Shown here: positions 1 to 10,143 of the stretch, piece by piece
How positions within the stretch are numbered: the stretch's first letter is position 1
How the letters are laid out: the number at the start of each line of letters is the position of its first letter
Assembly (NCBI RefSeq): GCF_000262545.1
Contig: NZ_JH660660.1
Coordinates: 1,918,185-1,982,184, forward strand
DNA length: 64,000 bases
Direction of reading: 5' to 3'
Origin: Prevotella bivia DSM 20514
Lineage (GTDB): Bacteria; Bacteroidota; Bacteroidia; Bacteroidales; Bacteroidaceae
Made by a program: the position numbers and the translations under genes
Notes under the pieces: generated by a model
Database searches by the model: none
What the model was told of the DNA's origin: nothing
The model's input: the letters and a program-made list of their open reading frames with translations, nothing else

Positions 1-616
1 TGATGCGGTTATAGAGTTCTTCACGCTCCCTATTTAGTCCTATTTTAATAATATTAAAAGGGCGTTCTTTAGTGCCATTCGTGCGAAAAGAAGTATAGGT
101 TTTCCCTGTTTGATGACAGATTTCTAAAGCATGAAGCACACGACGGGGGTTTTGTTTATCGACGATAGCATAGTAGGCTGGATCAAGTTGGGAAAGTTCT
201 ATGCAAAGGTTATCCAAACCTTCTTTTGCTAATCGCGACATAAGGGCTTGGCGTATATTTGGAAGGACAGTAGGAATGTCGTCAATACCTTTGCACACAG
301 CATCAATGTACATCATTGATCCTCCTGATAAAACTGTTATAGGAGCAGGGTTTTGCTCCATATACTTTATAACATCTTCTTCGTATTTACTAGCCGAATA
401 GTAGTCGGTCAGTTTTAATGTGCCTACGAAAAGATGCTTCACGCGGGCTAGTTGGGTAGGAGTGGGTGCGGCTGTGCCTATGGGTATTTCAGAAAACAAC
501 TGACGGGAGTCGGCATTAAGAATAACAGCATTAAAATGTTCTGCTATCTGAAGGGTTGCTTCAGTTTTGCCTACTCCCGTCGGTCCGGTAATAACGATTA
601 AAGTGTTCTTTTTCAA
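1..616 (-). CDS. miaA: tRNA dimethylallyltransferase MiaA (C-terminus cut by window edge)
   Basis: Adds a dimethylallyl group to A37 of tRNAs that read UNN codons. The reverse strand reads [19 protein letters not shown], a P-loop at the extreme N-terminus as in MiaA, followed by the family's NADSRQ segment and a GTAAPT segment. Only about 205 residues are inside the window. There is no ATG in frame near the start. I chose TTG at 616-614 because it places the P-loop about ten residues from the N-terminus, as in the family. GTG at 640-638 is the alternative and would overlap the end of lpxA. The gene follows lpxA by a few bases and probably belongs to the same transcript. Family identity is sure; the start is inferred. 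Confidence 0.9.
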   Translation of the reverse strand, partial: MKKNTLIVITGPTGVGKTEATLQIAEHFNAVILNADSRQLFSEIPIGTAAPTPTQLARVKHLFVGTLKLTDYYSASKYEEDVIKYMEQNPAPITVLSGGSMMYIDAVCKGIDDIPTVLPNIRQALMSRLAKEGLDNLCIELSQLDPAYYAIVDKQNPRRVLHALEICHQTGKTYTSFRTNGTKERPFNIIKIGLNREREELYNRI

Positions 617-620
617 AATA

Positions 621-1394
621 TTATTGACGAATAATGCCACGCTCAGAGCTAGATACAAAGTCGATAATATATTGTATCTCCTTTGTTATCTCCATAGTGG
701 CTTTAATCTTCTGTATGTTTTCTTCTTTTGTGCCAGCACTATAGATAATGCGATAAGCATCATGGATGGCTGTGATCTGTTCGTTGCTATAGCCACGACG
801 GCGTAAGCCTATGAGGTTGACTCCACAATATTTGATAGGATCTTTGCCTGCAATAACAAAAGGAGGTATATCTTGTGAGAAGCGACTTCCGCCTTGTACC
901 ATTACTCCTCCACCAATATGGCAGAACTGATGGCATAAGACAGCAGCAGAGATGATAGCACCATCATCTACGGTTACTTCTCCTGCAAACTTTGTAGAAT
1001 TGCCGATGATACAATGTGATCCAATAACACAATCGTGAGCAATATGCATATTCTCCATTAAGAGATTATTGCTTCCGACGATAGTAGTCCCCTTTGATGC
1101 TGTTCCTCGAGAGATTGTTACATTTTCACGAATAGAGTTGTTGTCTCCGATTTCGCAGATAGTTTCCTCACCTTTGAACTTTAAGTCTTGTGGCTTGGTA
1201 GAAATGCTTGCACCAGCAAGAATTTCGTTTCCATTTCCAATACGCGCACCATAGTTGATAGTAACACTATTCTGGAAATTATTATTATCACCTATAACGG
1301 TGTTTTTATCTATATAACAGAAAGGTCCTATGATGTTATTATCGCCTAGTTTTGCTTCTGGATGCACAAAAGCTAATGGACTAATTTGATTCAT
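621..1394 (-). CDS. lpxA: acyl-ACP--UDP-N-acetylglucosamine O-acyltransferase LpxA
   Basis: First step of lipid A synthesis: transfers a 3-hydroxyacyl chain from ACP to the 3-OH of UDP-GlcNAc in the cytoplasm. The 257 residues begin with a left-handed parallel beta-helix of hexapeptide repeats (I-G-D-N, V-I-G-D-N and similar, to about residue 190) and end in a helical domain. The motif HIAHDC at 117-122 carries the catalytic histidine, H120 here, equivalent to H125 of the E. coli enzyme. The segment [13 protein letters not shown] is also typical. It lies 16 bp after lpxC-fabZ in a lpxD, lpxC-fabZ, lpxA, miaA order. Length is normal. Confidence 0.97.
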   Translation of the reverse strand: MNQISPLAFVHPEAKLGDNNIIGPFCYIDKNTVIGDNNNFQNSVTINYGARIGNGNEILAGASISTKPQDLKFKGEETICEIGDNNSIRENVTISRGTASKGTTIVGSNNLLMENMHIAHDCVIGSHCIIGNSTKFAGEVTVDDGAIISAAVLCHQFCHIGGGVMVQGGSRFSQDIPPFVIAGKDPIKYCGVNLIGLRRRGYSNEQITAIHDAYRIIYSAGTKEENIQKIKATMEITKEIQYIIDFVSSSERGIIRQ

Positions 1395-1410
1395 CGTATA
1401 TAATTCTTGA

Positions 1411-2796
1411 TTACTTGTTTTTTACAATTTGAGCGGTAAATGAAGCCTCGGCTACAACATTATCGCCAACGAATACATAACCCTTCATAGAGCTAATGCC
1501 ATGACGAACAGGTCCGAGAAGTTCGACCTTAAACAACAAGGTGTCGCCAGGTACTACCTTTTGACGGAACTTAACATCATCTATCTTTAGGAAATATGTT
1601 GACCAGCGTTCTGGCTCCTCAAGCTGGGAAAGTATTAAGAGTCCTCCACATTGTGCCATTGCTTCTACCTGTAGCACTCCAGGCATTACGGGTTCTGCAG
1701 GGAAATGACCTTGGAAGAATGGTTCGTTGCTAGTAACATTTTTGACTCCTACAATTGTAGTAGCTCCCATAGCGATAACCTTATCAATCAACTGCATAGG
1801 ATAGCGATGAGGAAGCAACTCCTTGATACGAATATTGTCCATTAGCGGTTCTATGTTCGGATCATAGATAGGGGCTTGAACATCATGATTTCTAAGTTCT
1901 CTACGCATCATACGTGCAAACTTATTGTTCACGGTGTGTCCAGGACGAGTAGCGATAATTCTGCCCTTTAGAGGTTTTCCTATTAAAGCTAAGTCGCCAA
2001 TAATATCAAGAAGCTTGTGGCGGGTACATTCGTTATCCCACATCAATGGCTTATGCTGAATATAGCCAATATTATTGGCATCAATATGAGGTACATGAAG
2101 CAAGTCGGCTAGTTGGTCTAGTTTTTCTTGTTCTAGTTGTTGTTCGTAAATAACAATGGCATTATCGAGGTCTCCACCTTTTATCAAGTTGGCTTGAAGC
2201 AAAGGAAGAATATCACGTACAAAAACGAAAGTACGGGCAGATGAAATTTCTTCATCAAACTTAGAAATGCTGTCTAATGTGGCAAACTGGCTACTAATAA
2301 ACTTTGACTTGAACGAGCACATTGTTGTGATAGAGAAGTCGTCGTCAGGAAGAATGGTGATAACAGAGTCGCCTTCTTTTATTTCAAGTTTCTTGCGAAT
2401 GATATAGAAATCTTTTGCTGCATTCTGCTCGGTTAGTCCTACTTCTTTAATCTTCTGCACATACATTGCAGCAGAACCATCAAGGATAGGGAACTCGGGA
2501 CCATTTACCTGTATCAAACAGTTATCAATGCCCATAGCATAGATAGCTGCCATTGCATGCTCAATCGTACCTACGCGTACATCACCTTTTATGAGTACTG
2601 TGCCACGTTGGGTTTCTTCCACATACTCTGCAACAGCATTGATTATAGGCTGACCTTCTAAATCGATGCGTTGTATTCTATAGCCAGTGTTCTCTGGAGC
2701 AGGGTTAAAGGTAACGGTGAGGTTTAAACCTGTATGTAGTCCTATACCGAATAGGGAGAAACTTCCGTTAAGGGTTTTCTGCTTTACTGTTTCCAT
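1411..2796 (-). CDS. lpxC-fabZ: bifunctional UDP-3-O-acyl-GlcNAc deacetylase / 3-hydroxyacyl-ACP dehydratase (LpxC-FabZ fusion)
   Basis: Residues 1 to about 300 are LpxC, the zinc deacetylase that commits the cell to lipid A. Zinc ligands are visible as H80 (in GTIEHAMAA), H260 and D264 (in RHKLLDIIGD), with E79 and H287 as further catalytic residues. Residues from about 320 to 461 are FabZ, the hot-dog-fold dehydratase of fatty acid elongation, with catalytic H364 in FQGHFP and E378 in QVEAMAQ. This fusion is the usual arrangement in Bacteroidota and joins two enzymes that compete for the 3-hydroxyacyl-ACP pool. It sits 9 bp after lpxD and 16 bp before lpxA, so one transcript is likely. Confidence 0.97.
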   Translation of the reverse strand: METVKQKTLNGSFSLFGIGLHTGLNLTVTFNPAPENTGYRIQRIDLEGQPIINAVAEYVEETQRGTVLIKGDVRVGTIEHAMAAIYAMGIDNCLIQVNGPEFPILDGSAAMYVQKIKEVGLTEQNAAKDFYIIRKKLEIKEGDSVITILPDDDFSITTMCSFKSKFISSQFATLDSISKFDEEISSARTFVFVRDILPLLQANLIKGGDLDNAIVIYEQQLEQEKLDQLADLLHVPHIDANNIGYIQHKPLMWDNECTRHKLLDIIGDLALIGKPLKGRIIATRPGHTVNNKFARMMRRELRNHDVQAPIYDPNIEPLMDNIRIKELLPHRYPMQLIDKVIAMGATTIVGVKNVTSNEPFFQGHFPAEPVMPGVLQVEAMAQCGGLLILSQLEEPERWSTYFLKIDDVKFRQKVVPGDTLLFKVELLGPVRHGISSMKGYVFVGDNVVAEASFTAQIVKNK

Positions 2797-2805
2797 GTAT
2801 GTGTG

Positions 2806-3846
2806 TTATTTGTTTTTCTTTAATTCTTCTATTTCTTTTTGTAAAGCGTTTAATTGCTTATACATATCAGGCAAACGTTGGAAGATGGCTTGCGACTTAA
2901 AGTAATTGCGCTGAGGCATAGGAGGGGTACCTATGAGTTGTTGTCCATCTTTCAAACTTCCTGGCACACCAGATTGTGCTCCTAAGAATACTTGATTGCC
3001 TATGGTAATGTGTCCTGCTATACCTACTTGTCCACCAAACATACACCATTGTCCTACCTTTGTAGAACCAGCAATGCCTACTTGAGCACTCATTACAGTG
3101 TTTTCACCAATGTCATTATTGTGGGCTATTTGTACAAGGTTATCAAGTTTTACACCCTTACGTAGATAAGTACTTCCCATTGTAGAGCGGTCGACACAGG
3201 TATTTGCACCAATCTCTACATTATCCTCTATGGTAACGATACCAATTTGTGGGATCTTATCATAGCAATTGTTCTCTGGGTTAGGAGCAAAACCGAAGCC
3301 ATCAGCACCAATCACACTTCCTGCATGAATGATTACATTGTTGCCTAATTTGCAACTATGATAAATAGTAGCATTGGGATAAATAATACAATGAGAACCG
3401 AGGTGGGTGCCATCCATAATAGTAGCATGAGGATATACCATTGTGCCATTGCCTAAAACGACGTTATCACCAATGTAAGCAAAAGCACCAATATAAACAT
3501 CTTTGCCTATTTTTGCTGTTGGGGAAACGAAAGCCATAGAGTCGATGCCTTGTTTCTTTGGCTTCATACTTTCGTATAGTTGTAGAAGTTTAGCTACGCA
3601 ATCACGCGCATTATCAACCTTGATAAGTGTAGCTGTGGTAGGCTGATCAAGTGTGATAGACTTATCAACTAAAACAATTGAAGCCTCAGTGGTATAAAGA
3701 TAGTGGGTATATTTTGGGCTAGCTAAGAAAGAAATAGCTCCTTTTTTGCCTTCCTCTATTTTGCAGAAATCATTGATGGTAACATTTTCATCTCCTTCAA
3801 TCTGTCCCTGAATAAATTGTGCAATTTGTTTTGCAGAAAATTCCAT
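2806..3846 (-). CDS. lpxD: UDP-3-O-(3-hydroxyacyl)glucosamine N-acyltransferase LpxD
   Basis: Adds the N-linked hydroxyacyl chain in lipid A synthesis, after LpxC. The protein has 346 residues: an N-terminal uridine-binding domain (about 1-100), a left-handed beta-helix of hexapeptide repeats (about 105-300) and a C-terminal helix rich in Lys and Glu that ends in KKNK. The motif VQIAHNN at 238-244 holds H242, equivalent to the catalytic H239 of the E. coli enzyme. It is the first gene of the lpxD, lpxC-fabZ, lpxA(-miaA) run. A TAnnTTTG-type box lies just upstream on the minus strand (3874-3881). Confidence 0.97.
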   Translation of the reverse strand: MEFSAKQIAQFIQGQIEGDENVTINDFCKIEEGKKGAISFLASPKYTHYLYTTEASIVLVDKSITLDQPTTATLIKVDNARDCVAKLLQLYESMKPKKQGIDSMAFVSPTAKIGKDVYIGAFAYIGDNVVLGNGTMVYPHATIMDGTHLGSHCIIYPNATIYHSCKLGNNVIIHAGSVIGADGFGFAPNPENNCYDKIPQIGIVTIEDNVEIGANTCVDRSTMGSTYLRKGVKLDNLVQIAHNNDIGENTVMSAQVGIAGSTKVGQWCMFGGQVGIAGHITIGNQVFLGAQSGVPGSLKDGQQLIGTPPMPQRNYFKSQAIFQRLPDMYKQLNALQKEIEELKKNK

Positions 3847-3873
3847 GCTAAAATATTATGATTGTTTGGAATG

Positions 3874-3881
3874 CAAAGGTA
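3874..3881 (-). promoter_or_regulatory. -7 promoter box (TACCTTTG) for the lpxD operon
   Basis: Read on the minus strand this is TACCTTTG, a perfect match to the Bacteroidota sigma-70-type -7 box TAnnTTTG, 27 bp upstream of the lpxD ATG. I see no clear TTTG at -33, so the assignment rests on the -7 box and its position. It lies between the end of the HD gene and lpxD. Confidence 0.5.
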
Positions 3882-3889
3882 TAGAAATT

Positions 3890-5113
3890 TTATTGAAAAC
3901 GTTGATAACACATATAATATTTCTTTATTTTCTTGGATAGTAGGCTGGTACTTAAAAGATCAGACGCCTCTGCAATATCTTTTAATTCTCCATTGGGATA
4001 GAGAATACTAATGTGGTCTTCATCGGGATTGTACATATCTTTTTGAAGTGTGTCAACACTCATAAAGTATTTTGCCTCATCAAAACTTATATCTGCTTTG
4101 AGGGCTATTTCTTCTAGCAAATGGGTTTGTTCTTCCACGCTGATGGGTTCTTCTCTCACTTCCACCTTGAAAGGACACCTATTGATAAGGTTTTTAGCTA
4201 GTGTTGATAAGATCTTATCTGGAAGATTTTGCCAATTTTTTAATGCTGTCCAAATGTCGTTATCATCAAGAAGAACATAGTTTTCAAAAGCTTCTTCATG
4301 ATTTATGAAATACTCTTTATCTACTTTTTTTTCAAGAAAATAGAGAAGGGCAGGTGGTGCAAATAATTTCTCTCCACGTTGTACCAATTCTTTTGCTCTT
4401 AACAAAGCATTGATGAGTACTTTCTCGGACGCCACAGTGGTTTTGTGAAGATATACTTGCCAATACATTAATCGGCGTGAGGTGAGGTAATTTTCTATGG
4501 AGTAGATGCCTTTTGCGTCTACTACGAGTGTGTCATCCACTATATTGAGCATCTTGATGATACGTGCCGAGCCTACACTCGCCTCGTTTACTCCCGTAAA
4601 GAAGCTATCTCGGCGAAGATAATCAAGACGGTCCATATCAAGTTGGCTACTAATGAGCTGGTGTAAAAACTTCTTTGGATAAGTATTCTTAAAAATGGAG
4701 ATAGCAAGGGTTAAAGCTCCGTTCTGCTCTTTATTCATCTTCTCCATCATCATCAATGATATGTCTTCGTGCGAGATACCATTGATGAGCGTATGCTCCA
4801 ATACGTGGGAGAAGGGTCCATGCCCTATGTCGTGCATAAGGATAGCGGCTTCTACGGCTTCGGCTTCACTATCAAAGATGAAAATCCCCTTTTGTTCAAG
4901 TGTGAGAATTGCTTGTGTCATAAGGTGAAAAGCACCTAATGAGTGTTGAAATCGTGTGTGTTGCGCTCCTGGATAAACCTCTGAAGCTAGCCCATTTTGC
5001 TTTATCCTTCTAAGCCTTTGCATAAAAGGATGCTTTACAATATTCAATAATAATCCTTTGGGTACATTGATAAAACCAAACACAGGGTCGATAATAATTT
5101 TGCTTTCGCTCAT
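3890..5113 (-). CDS. HD-domain phosphohydrolase of the dGTPase/SAMHD1-like family (COG1078 type)
   Basis: A probable metal-dependent (deoxy)nucleotide triphosphohydrolase or related phosphohydrolase; the substrate cannot be told from the sequence. With the start at ATG 5113 it has 407 residues. The H...HD...D signature is clear: TRFQHSLG near residue 57, HDIGHGPFSH beginning at H94-D95, and the distal Asp in QLDMDRLDYLRRDS. An upstream in-frame start would add 21 residues that look non-coding and reach towards the pyrF terminator, so I prefer MSESKIIIDPVFGF. It lies between a terminator and lpxD and may be transcribed alone. Confidence 0.88.
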   Translation of the reverse strand: MSESKIIIDPVFGFINVPKGLLLNIVKHPFMQRLRRIKQNGLASEVYPGAQHTRFQHSLGAFHLMTQAILTLEQKGIFIFDSEAEAVEAAILMHDIGHGPFSHVLEHTLINGISHEDISLMMMEKMNKEQNGALTLAISIFKNTYPKKFLHQLISSQLDMDRLDYLRRDSFFTGVNEASVGSARIIKMLNIVDDTLVVDAKGIYSIENYLTSRRLMYWQVYLHKTTVASEKVLINALLRAKELVQRGEKLFAPPALLYFLEKKVDKEYFINHEEAFENYVLLDDNDIWTALKNWQNLPDKILSTLAKNLINRCPFKVEVREEPISVEEQTHLLEEIALKADISFDEAKYFMSVDTLQKDMYNPDEDHISILYPNGELKDIAEASDLLSTSLLSKKIKKYYMCYQRFQ

Positions 5114-5233
5114 ACTTTTGTTGTTCTTTGCAAGTTTTAAGTGGAAAGGGTGGAGATCTTTTGCATGAAGGCTCAATGTGTTTAACTGAAAAGCTCAAGG
5201 ACTTTCAGGAAGAAGATCAAGGAATTTTGAAAA

Positions 5234-5275
5234 AAAATCTATACTCCAGAACTATTTTTCTCAAGTATAGATTTT
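5234..5275 (-). terminator. terminator after pyrF
   Basis: Perfect 12-bp inverted repeat (AAAATCTATACT / AGTATAGATTTT) with an 18-base loop. On the minus strand the stem is followed by a run of T. It starts 7 bp after the pyrF stop and separates the pyrF-prfA-purM block from the HD gene. Confidence 0.8.
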
Positions 5276-5281
5276 ATTTTG

Positions 5282-6106
5282 TTATGCGAGCTTCTCTAGC
5301 TCTAGTGCCATTTCTTGTTGCATCTCGTGTGCTTTTTCACCTGCTACTTTAGCATAGTTTTCGGTGTTATCGGCATAGATAATGCCACGCGAAGAGTTTA
5401 CCAATAAGCCACATTCTTTGATAATACCATATTTGCATACTTCAGAAAGGCTTCCTCCTTGCGCGCCAACACCTGGAACTAGCAAGAAATGATTAGGAAC
5501 AAGTTTACGAATATCCTTAAACATTGCTCCTTGCGTTGCCCCCACTACATACATCATATTTCTTTCATTGCCCCATTCTTGCGTTTTCATTAATACCTTT
5601 TCGAATAAACGTTCTTGATTTTTATTCTCGAATAATTGAAAATCCTGACTACCTTTGTTAGAGGTAAGGGCTAGCACGATAGTCCATTTTCCTTCATATT
5701 CTAAGAAAGGCTTAATAGAGTCTTCGCCCATGTAGGGAGCAACGGTAAGTGAGTCAATGTCGTATTCTTCAAAGAAGGTACGTGCATACATGCTCGAAGT
5801 ATTACCAATATCGCCACGCTTTGCATCGGCAATAATGAAGTGATGAGGATAAGATACCTTTAGATATTTCACTGTTTTCTCAAATGCTAACATACCCTTT
5901 ATACCTAAGCTCTCATAGAAAGCCAAGTTTGGTTTGTATGCTACACAATAGGGTGCAGTAGCATCAATGATAGCTTTGTTGAACGCAAAGATAGGATCTT
6001 CCTCGTTTGCTAAGCAAGTAGGGAGTTTTCTGATGTCTGTATCTAGCCCTACACATAAGAAAGTTTTCTTCTTAAAGATTTGCTCTACTAGTTGTTCTCT
6101 AGTCAT
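5282..6106 (-). CDS. pyrF: orotidine 5'-phosphate decarboxylase PyrF
   Basis: Last step of UMP synthesis: decarboxylates OMP. The 274-residue protein has the active-site segment DAKRGDIGN (D94, K96, D99) of the family and the phosphate-binding region near PGVGAQGG. The length and the spacing fit the longer PyrF type seen in Bacteroidota and actinobacteria rather than the 230-residue E. coli type. It lies 40 bp after prfA and ends 7 bp before a strong terminator. carAB, at about 47-52 kb, serves the same pathway. Confidence 0.96.
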   Translation of the reverse strand: MTREQLVEQIFKKKTFLCVGLDTDIRKLPTCLANEEDPIFAFNKAIIDATAPYCVAYKPNLAFYESLGIKGMLAFEKTVKYLKVSYPHHFIIADAKRGDIGNTSSMYARTFFEEYDIDSLTVAPYMGEDSIKPFLEYEGKWTIVLALTSNKGSQDFQLFENKNQERLFEKVLMKTQEWGNERNMMYVVGATQGAMFKDIRKLVPNHFLLVPGVGAQGGSLSEVCKYGIIKECGLLVNSSRGIIYADNTENYAKVAGEKAHEMQQEMALELEKLA

Positions 6107-6146
6107 ATCTCTATTTCGTATTTAAGATAAATATTAAAGAAAGCCT

Positions 6147-7259
6147 TTATAGATCGGCCTCCTTCATCTTTTCTGCATTCTCTGCCACGGTAAGGGCATC
6201 GATCATTTCTTGAATATTACCATTCATAAAACCAGGAAGATCGTGGGTGGTATAGCCAATACGATGATCGGTAACACGACCTTGAGGATAGTTGTAAGTA
6301 CGTATCTTTGCCGAACGGTCGCCCGTTGATACCAAACTCTTACGGCGATTAGCAATGTCATCTACATACTTCTGATGCTCACGGTCGTAAATAAATGTGC
6401 GCAAACGTGATAATGCACGCTCCTTATTCTTAGGTTGATCGCGTGTTTCGGTACACTCTATTAGTATTTCCTCCACTTCTCCCGTATTAGGGTTCTTCCA
6501 AGGATAACGTAAACGCACACCCGATTCTACCTTGTTTACATTCTGACCACCTGCACCACTCGAACGGAAGGTATCCCACTTAATATCGCCTTCGTTAATG
6601 TTTACTTCAAACCTGTCGGCTTCGGGCAATACCGCTACTGTTGCAGCCGATGTTTGCATACGTCCTTGTGTATCTGTAGAAGGCACGCGCTGAACACGAT
6701 GCACCCCTGACTCATACTTCAAAATGCCATAAACGCCATCACCAGACACTGCAAAGTCGATTTCTTTAAATCCACCTACAGCACCCTCGTTCACATCAGT
6801 AACCGATAATGTCCAGCCCTTTTTATCGCAAAAACGCTTGTACATATTAAAGATGTCGCCAGCAAAGAGTGCTGCTTCGTCTCCACCCGTACCAGCACGC
6901 ACCTCCATTTGAACATTCTTTGCATCTTCAGGATCTTTTGGTACCAGCAAAATCTTAATTTCTTCCTCAAGCTTTGGTTGTAGTGTTTCGTTCTCGCTCA
7001 GCTCCTCTCGAGCCATTTCCTTCATATCGGGATCACTCTCGTTAGCAAGAATATCCTTAGCTTCTTTGATAGTAGAAAGGCAAGCTATATAACGCTTACG
7101 CGCGTCCATAATGTCGCCTAGATCCTTGTATTCGCGAGTAAGTTTTACATATCTAGCTTGATCGCCGATAACATCGGGGTCGGTAATAAGTGTAGAAACT
7201 TCTTCAAATCGTGCTTCTAGGCCATCTAGTTTGTCTAAAATGCTATTATTCTCTGGCAT
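6147..7259 (-). CDS. prfA: peptide chain release factor 1
   Basis: Recognises UAA and UAG stop codons and triggers peptide release. The 370 residues show a helical N-terminal domain, the codon-recognition tripeptide at 193-195 (PST where many RF1 proteins have PAT or PVT) and the GGQ catalytic loop at 237-239 in SGAGGQNVNK. The C-terminal part holds the usual TGDRSAKIRTYNYP segment. Length is normal. Spacing to purM is 59 bp and to pyrF 40 bp, all on the same strand. Confidence 0.97.
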   Translation of the reverse strand: MPENNSILDKLDGLEARFEEVSTLITDPDVIGDQARYVKLTREYKDLGDIMDARKRYIACLSTIKEAKDILANESDPDMKEMAREELSENETLQPKLEEEIKILLVPKDPEDAKNVQMEVRAGTGGDEAALFAGDIFNMYKRFCDKKGWTLSVTDVNEGAVGGFKEIDFAVSGDGVYGILKYESGVHRVQRVPSTDTQGRMQTSAATVAVLPEADRFEVNINEGDIKWDTFRSSGAGGQNVNKVESGVRLRYPWKNPNTGEVEEILIECTETRDQPKNKERALSRLRTFIYDREHQKYVDDIANRRKSLVSTGDRSAKIRTYNYPQGRVTDHRIGYTTHDLPGFMNGNIQEMIDALTVAENAEKMKEADL

Positions 7260-7318
7260 ATATTTTTTCTTTTAATGAGCAATAATGTGCGCTTTACGGC
7301 ACTTATAAACGCATAATC

Positions 7319-8482
7319 TTAATAATTAAATTCTCCAAATTCTGATTTAATGGTAAGACGCTTCTTCCCTTCTTCAATATGTCCTATCACCTGTGCATCA
7401 ATGTTAAACGACTTGCTTATAGCAATGATGCTCTCGGCTAGTTCTGGGCGAACGTATATTTCCATTCTGTGTCCCATATTGAATACTTGATACATTTCTT
7501 TCCAATCAGTACCACTACATTCTTTAATGGCTCTGAACAAAGGAGGAATTGGGAACATATTATCCTTTACTACCTTACAATTCTCACCCACAAAGTGGAG
7601 TACCTTTGTTTGAGCGCCACCAGTACAATGTACCATACCGTGAATTTCCGAACGATGCTCGTCTAATATCTTTTTAATAACAGGAGCGTAGGTTCTTGTA
7701 GGTGAAAGCACGAGCATTCCCGCATTTACGGGGCTTCCTTCCACCTCTTCGGTTAGCCTATACTTGCCACTATATACTAACTCTTCTGGTACAGCATGAT
7801 CATAGCTTTCAGGATAATTTTCGGCAAGATACTTAGCAAATACATCATGGCGAGCACTTGTTAAACCATTGCTGCCCATACCACCATTATATCTGTCTTC
7901 GTATGTGGCTTGCCCCGTAGAGCTCAATCCTACTATAACATCTCCCGGACAAATATTTGCATTGTCAATAACATCGGCACGTTTCATACGACAAGTAACG
8001 GTAGAGTCTACGATAATGGTACGTACTAAGTCGCCCACATCAGCGGTTTCGCCTCCAGTGGGATAGATACCAATTCCCATTTCGCGCATACTTGCCAAAA
8101 GATCATCAGTACCATTGATAATGGCAGAAATAACCTCACCCGGGATAAGCATCTTATTGCGTCCAATGGTAGAAGATACTAGAATATTATCCACCGCACC
8201 TACGCAAAGCAAGTCGTCGGTGTTCATTACGATCGCATCTTGTGCAATACCTTTCCATACGCTAATATCTCCTGTTTCTTTCCAATACATATAAGCCAAT
8301 GCCGACTTTGTACCTGCGCCATCGGCGTGCATAATGTTGCAATATTCAGGATCACCTCCTAGTACATCGGGGATAATTTTACAAAAAGCTTGTGGGTATA
8401 ATCCTTTATCAATATTTTTGATAGCGTTATGCACATCTTCTTTTGCGGCACTTACGCCTCGCATCATGTATCTATTGTCCAT
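7319..8482 (-). CDS. purM: phosphoribosylformylglycinamidine cyclo-ligase PurM
   Basis: Makes AIR from FGAM in purine synthesis. The 387-residue protein has the AIR synthase fold signatures: ADGAGTKSALAY for the ATP/phosphate site, NTDDLLCVGA, and the glycine-rich PTGGETADVGD segment. The length is longer than the E. coli enzyme (about 345) but normal for Bacteroidota. It lies 44 bp after aroE and 59 bp before prfA. purC, the step after next in the pathway, lies about 1.7 kb upstream in the same direction. Confidence 0.95.
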   Translation of the reverse strand: MDNRYMMRGVSAAKEDVHNAIKNIDKGLYPQAFCKIIPDVLGGDPEYCNIMHADGAGTKSALAYMYWKETGDISVWKGIAQDAIVMNTDDLLCVGAVDNILVSSTIGRNKMLIPGEVISAIINGTDDLLASMREMGIGIYPTGGETADVGDLVRTIIVDSTVTCRMKRADVIDNANICPGDVIVGLSSTGQATYEDRYNGGMGSNGLTSARHDVFAKYLAENYPESYDHAVPEELVYSGKYRLTEEVEGSPVNAGMLVLSPTRTYAPVIKKILDEHRSEIHGMVHCTGGAQTKVLHFVGENCKVVKDNMFPIPPLFRAIKECSGTDWKEMYQVFNMGHRMEIYVRPELAESIIAISKSFNIDAQVIGHIEEGKKRLTIKSEFGEFNY

Positions 8483-8526
8483 GTCTTTTTTATTATCTAT
8501 GATATTTTTAAAAGCACTTTCTCTTT

Positions 8527-9276
8527 TTATTCTTTACCATGCCAAAACTCCCAACTGGCAAAAGCTTGAAGTAAAAGCATCTCAAGTCCATTCTTTACCG
8601 TAGCCCCTTGCGCTGCTCCTTTTTTCATAAAGAGCGTTTGATCGGGGTTATAGATAAGGTCGTAAAGAATGGTTTTAGTGTTCATTGCCTCGTAAGGGAG
8701 CTTAGGGCATGTTTCTACATTAGGATACATGCCTAGTGGAGTGCAATTCACAATGACATTATAGTCTTTGATGATTTCGGGGGTTATCTTTTCGTATGAA
8801 ATTTCTTCTAACATTGGCTTTCTCGATACGAGTTTCGTATCTAACCCTAACGACTTCAATCCATAGTTGATGGCTTTTGCTGCACCCCCTGTACCCAGTA
8901 CAAGTGCTTTCTTATGCCAGTGGGGCATGAGTAGCGGTTCAATGCTTTGTGTAAATCCAATCACATCACTATTAAATCCCTTCAATATGGTTTTATGACC
9001 TTTGCGTGTTATGCGTATCACGTTCACAGCACCAATGGCTTTGGCTTCAGGACTTATTTCGTCAAGATAGGGTATTATTTGTTCTTTGTAGGGTATAGTA
9101 ACATTGAGACCTTTTAACTCGGGGTTGAGTGCTAAAATCTCTGTAAGGTCTTCTATTGAAGGGATTTCAAAGTTGATATACTTTGCGTTAATTCCTTCGT
9201 TTTGAAATTTCTCGTTAAAGTACCCAATAGAGAAAGAATGCCCTAATGGATAGCCAATAAGTCCATATTTATCCAT
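8527..9276 (-). CDS. aroE: shikimate dehydrogenase AroE
   Basis: Reduces 3-dehydroshikimate with NADPH in aromatic amino acid synthesis. The 249 residues show the shikimate-binding SFS near residue 14, the catalytic pair K64 (in NVTIPYKE) and D104 (in GFNSD), the Rossmann loop GTGGAAKA at 128-135 and the segment NCTPLGMYP. It lies 24 bp after menG and 44 bp before purM and is probably in the same transcript. Confidence 0.95.
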   Translation of the reverse strand: MDKYGLIGYPLGHSFSIGYFNEKFQNEGINAKYINFEIPSIEDLTEILALNPELKGLNVTIPYKEQIIPYLDEISPEAKAIGAVNVIRITRKGHKTILKGFNSDVIGFTQSIEPLLMPHWHKKALVLGTGGAAKAINYGLKSLGLDTKLVSRKPMLEEISYEKITPEIIKDYNVIVNCTPLGMYPNVETCPKLPYEAMNTKTILYDLIYNPDQTLFMKKGAAQGATVKNGLEMLLLQAFASWEFWHGKE

Positions 9277-9300
9277 ATTTTGCGTTGTTTCGTGTGAATA

Positions 9301-10035
9301 TTATTTCTCAGCTAAATACATGGTGCAAATGCCAAAGGTAAGTCGTTTAAAGGAAGCTTTACTAAACCCTGCTTTTTTAAATATTTGCATCATTTCTTCT
9401 CCTTGTGGAAAAGCTTCTATGGTTTTGTTTAAATATTCGTAAGCACTCTTATCCTTCGAGATAATACGCCCGTATGTGGGCAATATGGTGCTAGAATAAA
9501 TACGAAAGAGTTGCTTCATAGGGAATGACACAGGTGTAGTTAGTTCCACTATACTCAAGTGTCCCCCCTTTTTAAGTACACGACATATTTCCGACAACCC
9601 CTTATCCAAGCTTTGGAAATTGCGGATACCGAAGGCAGCCGTTACCGCATCGAAGGCATTATCCTCGAAAGTAAGGTTCAGACAATCTTCTTTCTGAAAG
9701 GCAATTACCTCTGAAAGCCCCTCTTGCTTTACCTTCTCGCGCCCAATAGCCATCATACCCTCTGAAATGTCAGCACCAATAAGACTTGTAGGTTTTAGCA
9801 TTTTAGCCGAGAGGATGGCAAAATCGCCCGTACCCGTGGCAATGTCTAATATGCGCTGAGGTTTATAAGGTGCTATTTGTGCAATAGCTTTACGCCGCCA
9901 TCCCTTATCAATATCCCACGAAAGATGGTGGTTGAGCTTATCATAGGTTGGGGCAATGTTATCAAACATTGTCTCCACGAGTTTTGCTTTGTCACCATTG
10001 CCATCGTAAGGCTTTATCTTCTCTTGTTCGTACAC
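9301..10035 (-). CDS. menG: demethylmenaquinone methyltransferase MenG (UbiE family)
   Basis: SAM-dependent C-methylation that completes menaquinone, the respiratory quinone of anaerobic Bacteroidota. The 244 residues contain the SAM-binding motif DIATGTGDF at 64-72, then ADISEGMM, and the UbiE/COQ5 segment FGIRNFQ in the middle. The N-terminal [18 protein letters not shown] is characteristic of the family. Menaquinone rather than ubiquinone is inferred from the phylum. It heads the menG-aroE-purM-prfA-pyrF run. Confidence 0.94.
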   Translation of the reverse strand: MYEQEKIKPYDGNGDKAKLVETMFDNIAPTYDKLNHHLSWDIDKGWRRKAIAQIAPYKPQRILDIATGTGDFAILSAKMLKPTSLIGADISEGMMAIGREKVKQEGLSEVIAFQKEDCLNLTFEDNAFDAVTAAFGIRNFQSLDKGLSEICRVLKKGGHLSIVELTTPVSFPMKQLFRIYSSTILPTYGRIISKDKSAYEYLNKTIEAFPQGEEMMQIFKKAGFSKASFKRLTFGICTMYLAEK

Positions 10036-10080
10036 TCTTTTAAAATATTTCTTTGTATATATTATAATATATAATGGTAG

Positions 10081-10121
10081 AGTCTCATAAGGAGGGATAT
10101 TATTCCTTACCTTATGAGACT
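10081..10121. terminator. inverted repeat between purC and menG, possible terminator
   Basis: Perfect 12-bp arms (AGTCTCATAAGG / CCTTATGAGACT) with a 17-base loop in the 108-bp space between purC and menG. A T-rich tail follows only on the plus strand, whereas both neighbours are on the minus strand. It could weaken read-through from purC or stabilise a processed 3' end rather than act as a classic terminator. Confidence 0.5.
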
Positions 10122-10143
10122 TTTATGTTTTATTCTACAAATG

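Noticed and set aside
5114..5176. Longer N-terminus for the HD protein
   Set aside because: The extra 21 residues do not match the family, which begins at MSESKIIIDP.
6561..6690. PST instead of PAT/PVT in release factor 1 as a sign of altered stop-codon use
   Set aside because: The middle residue varies in the family and the GGQ loop and the rest are normal; genes here use TAA, TAG and TGA.
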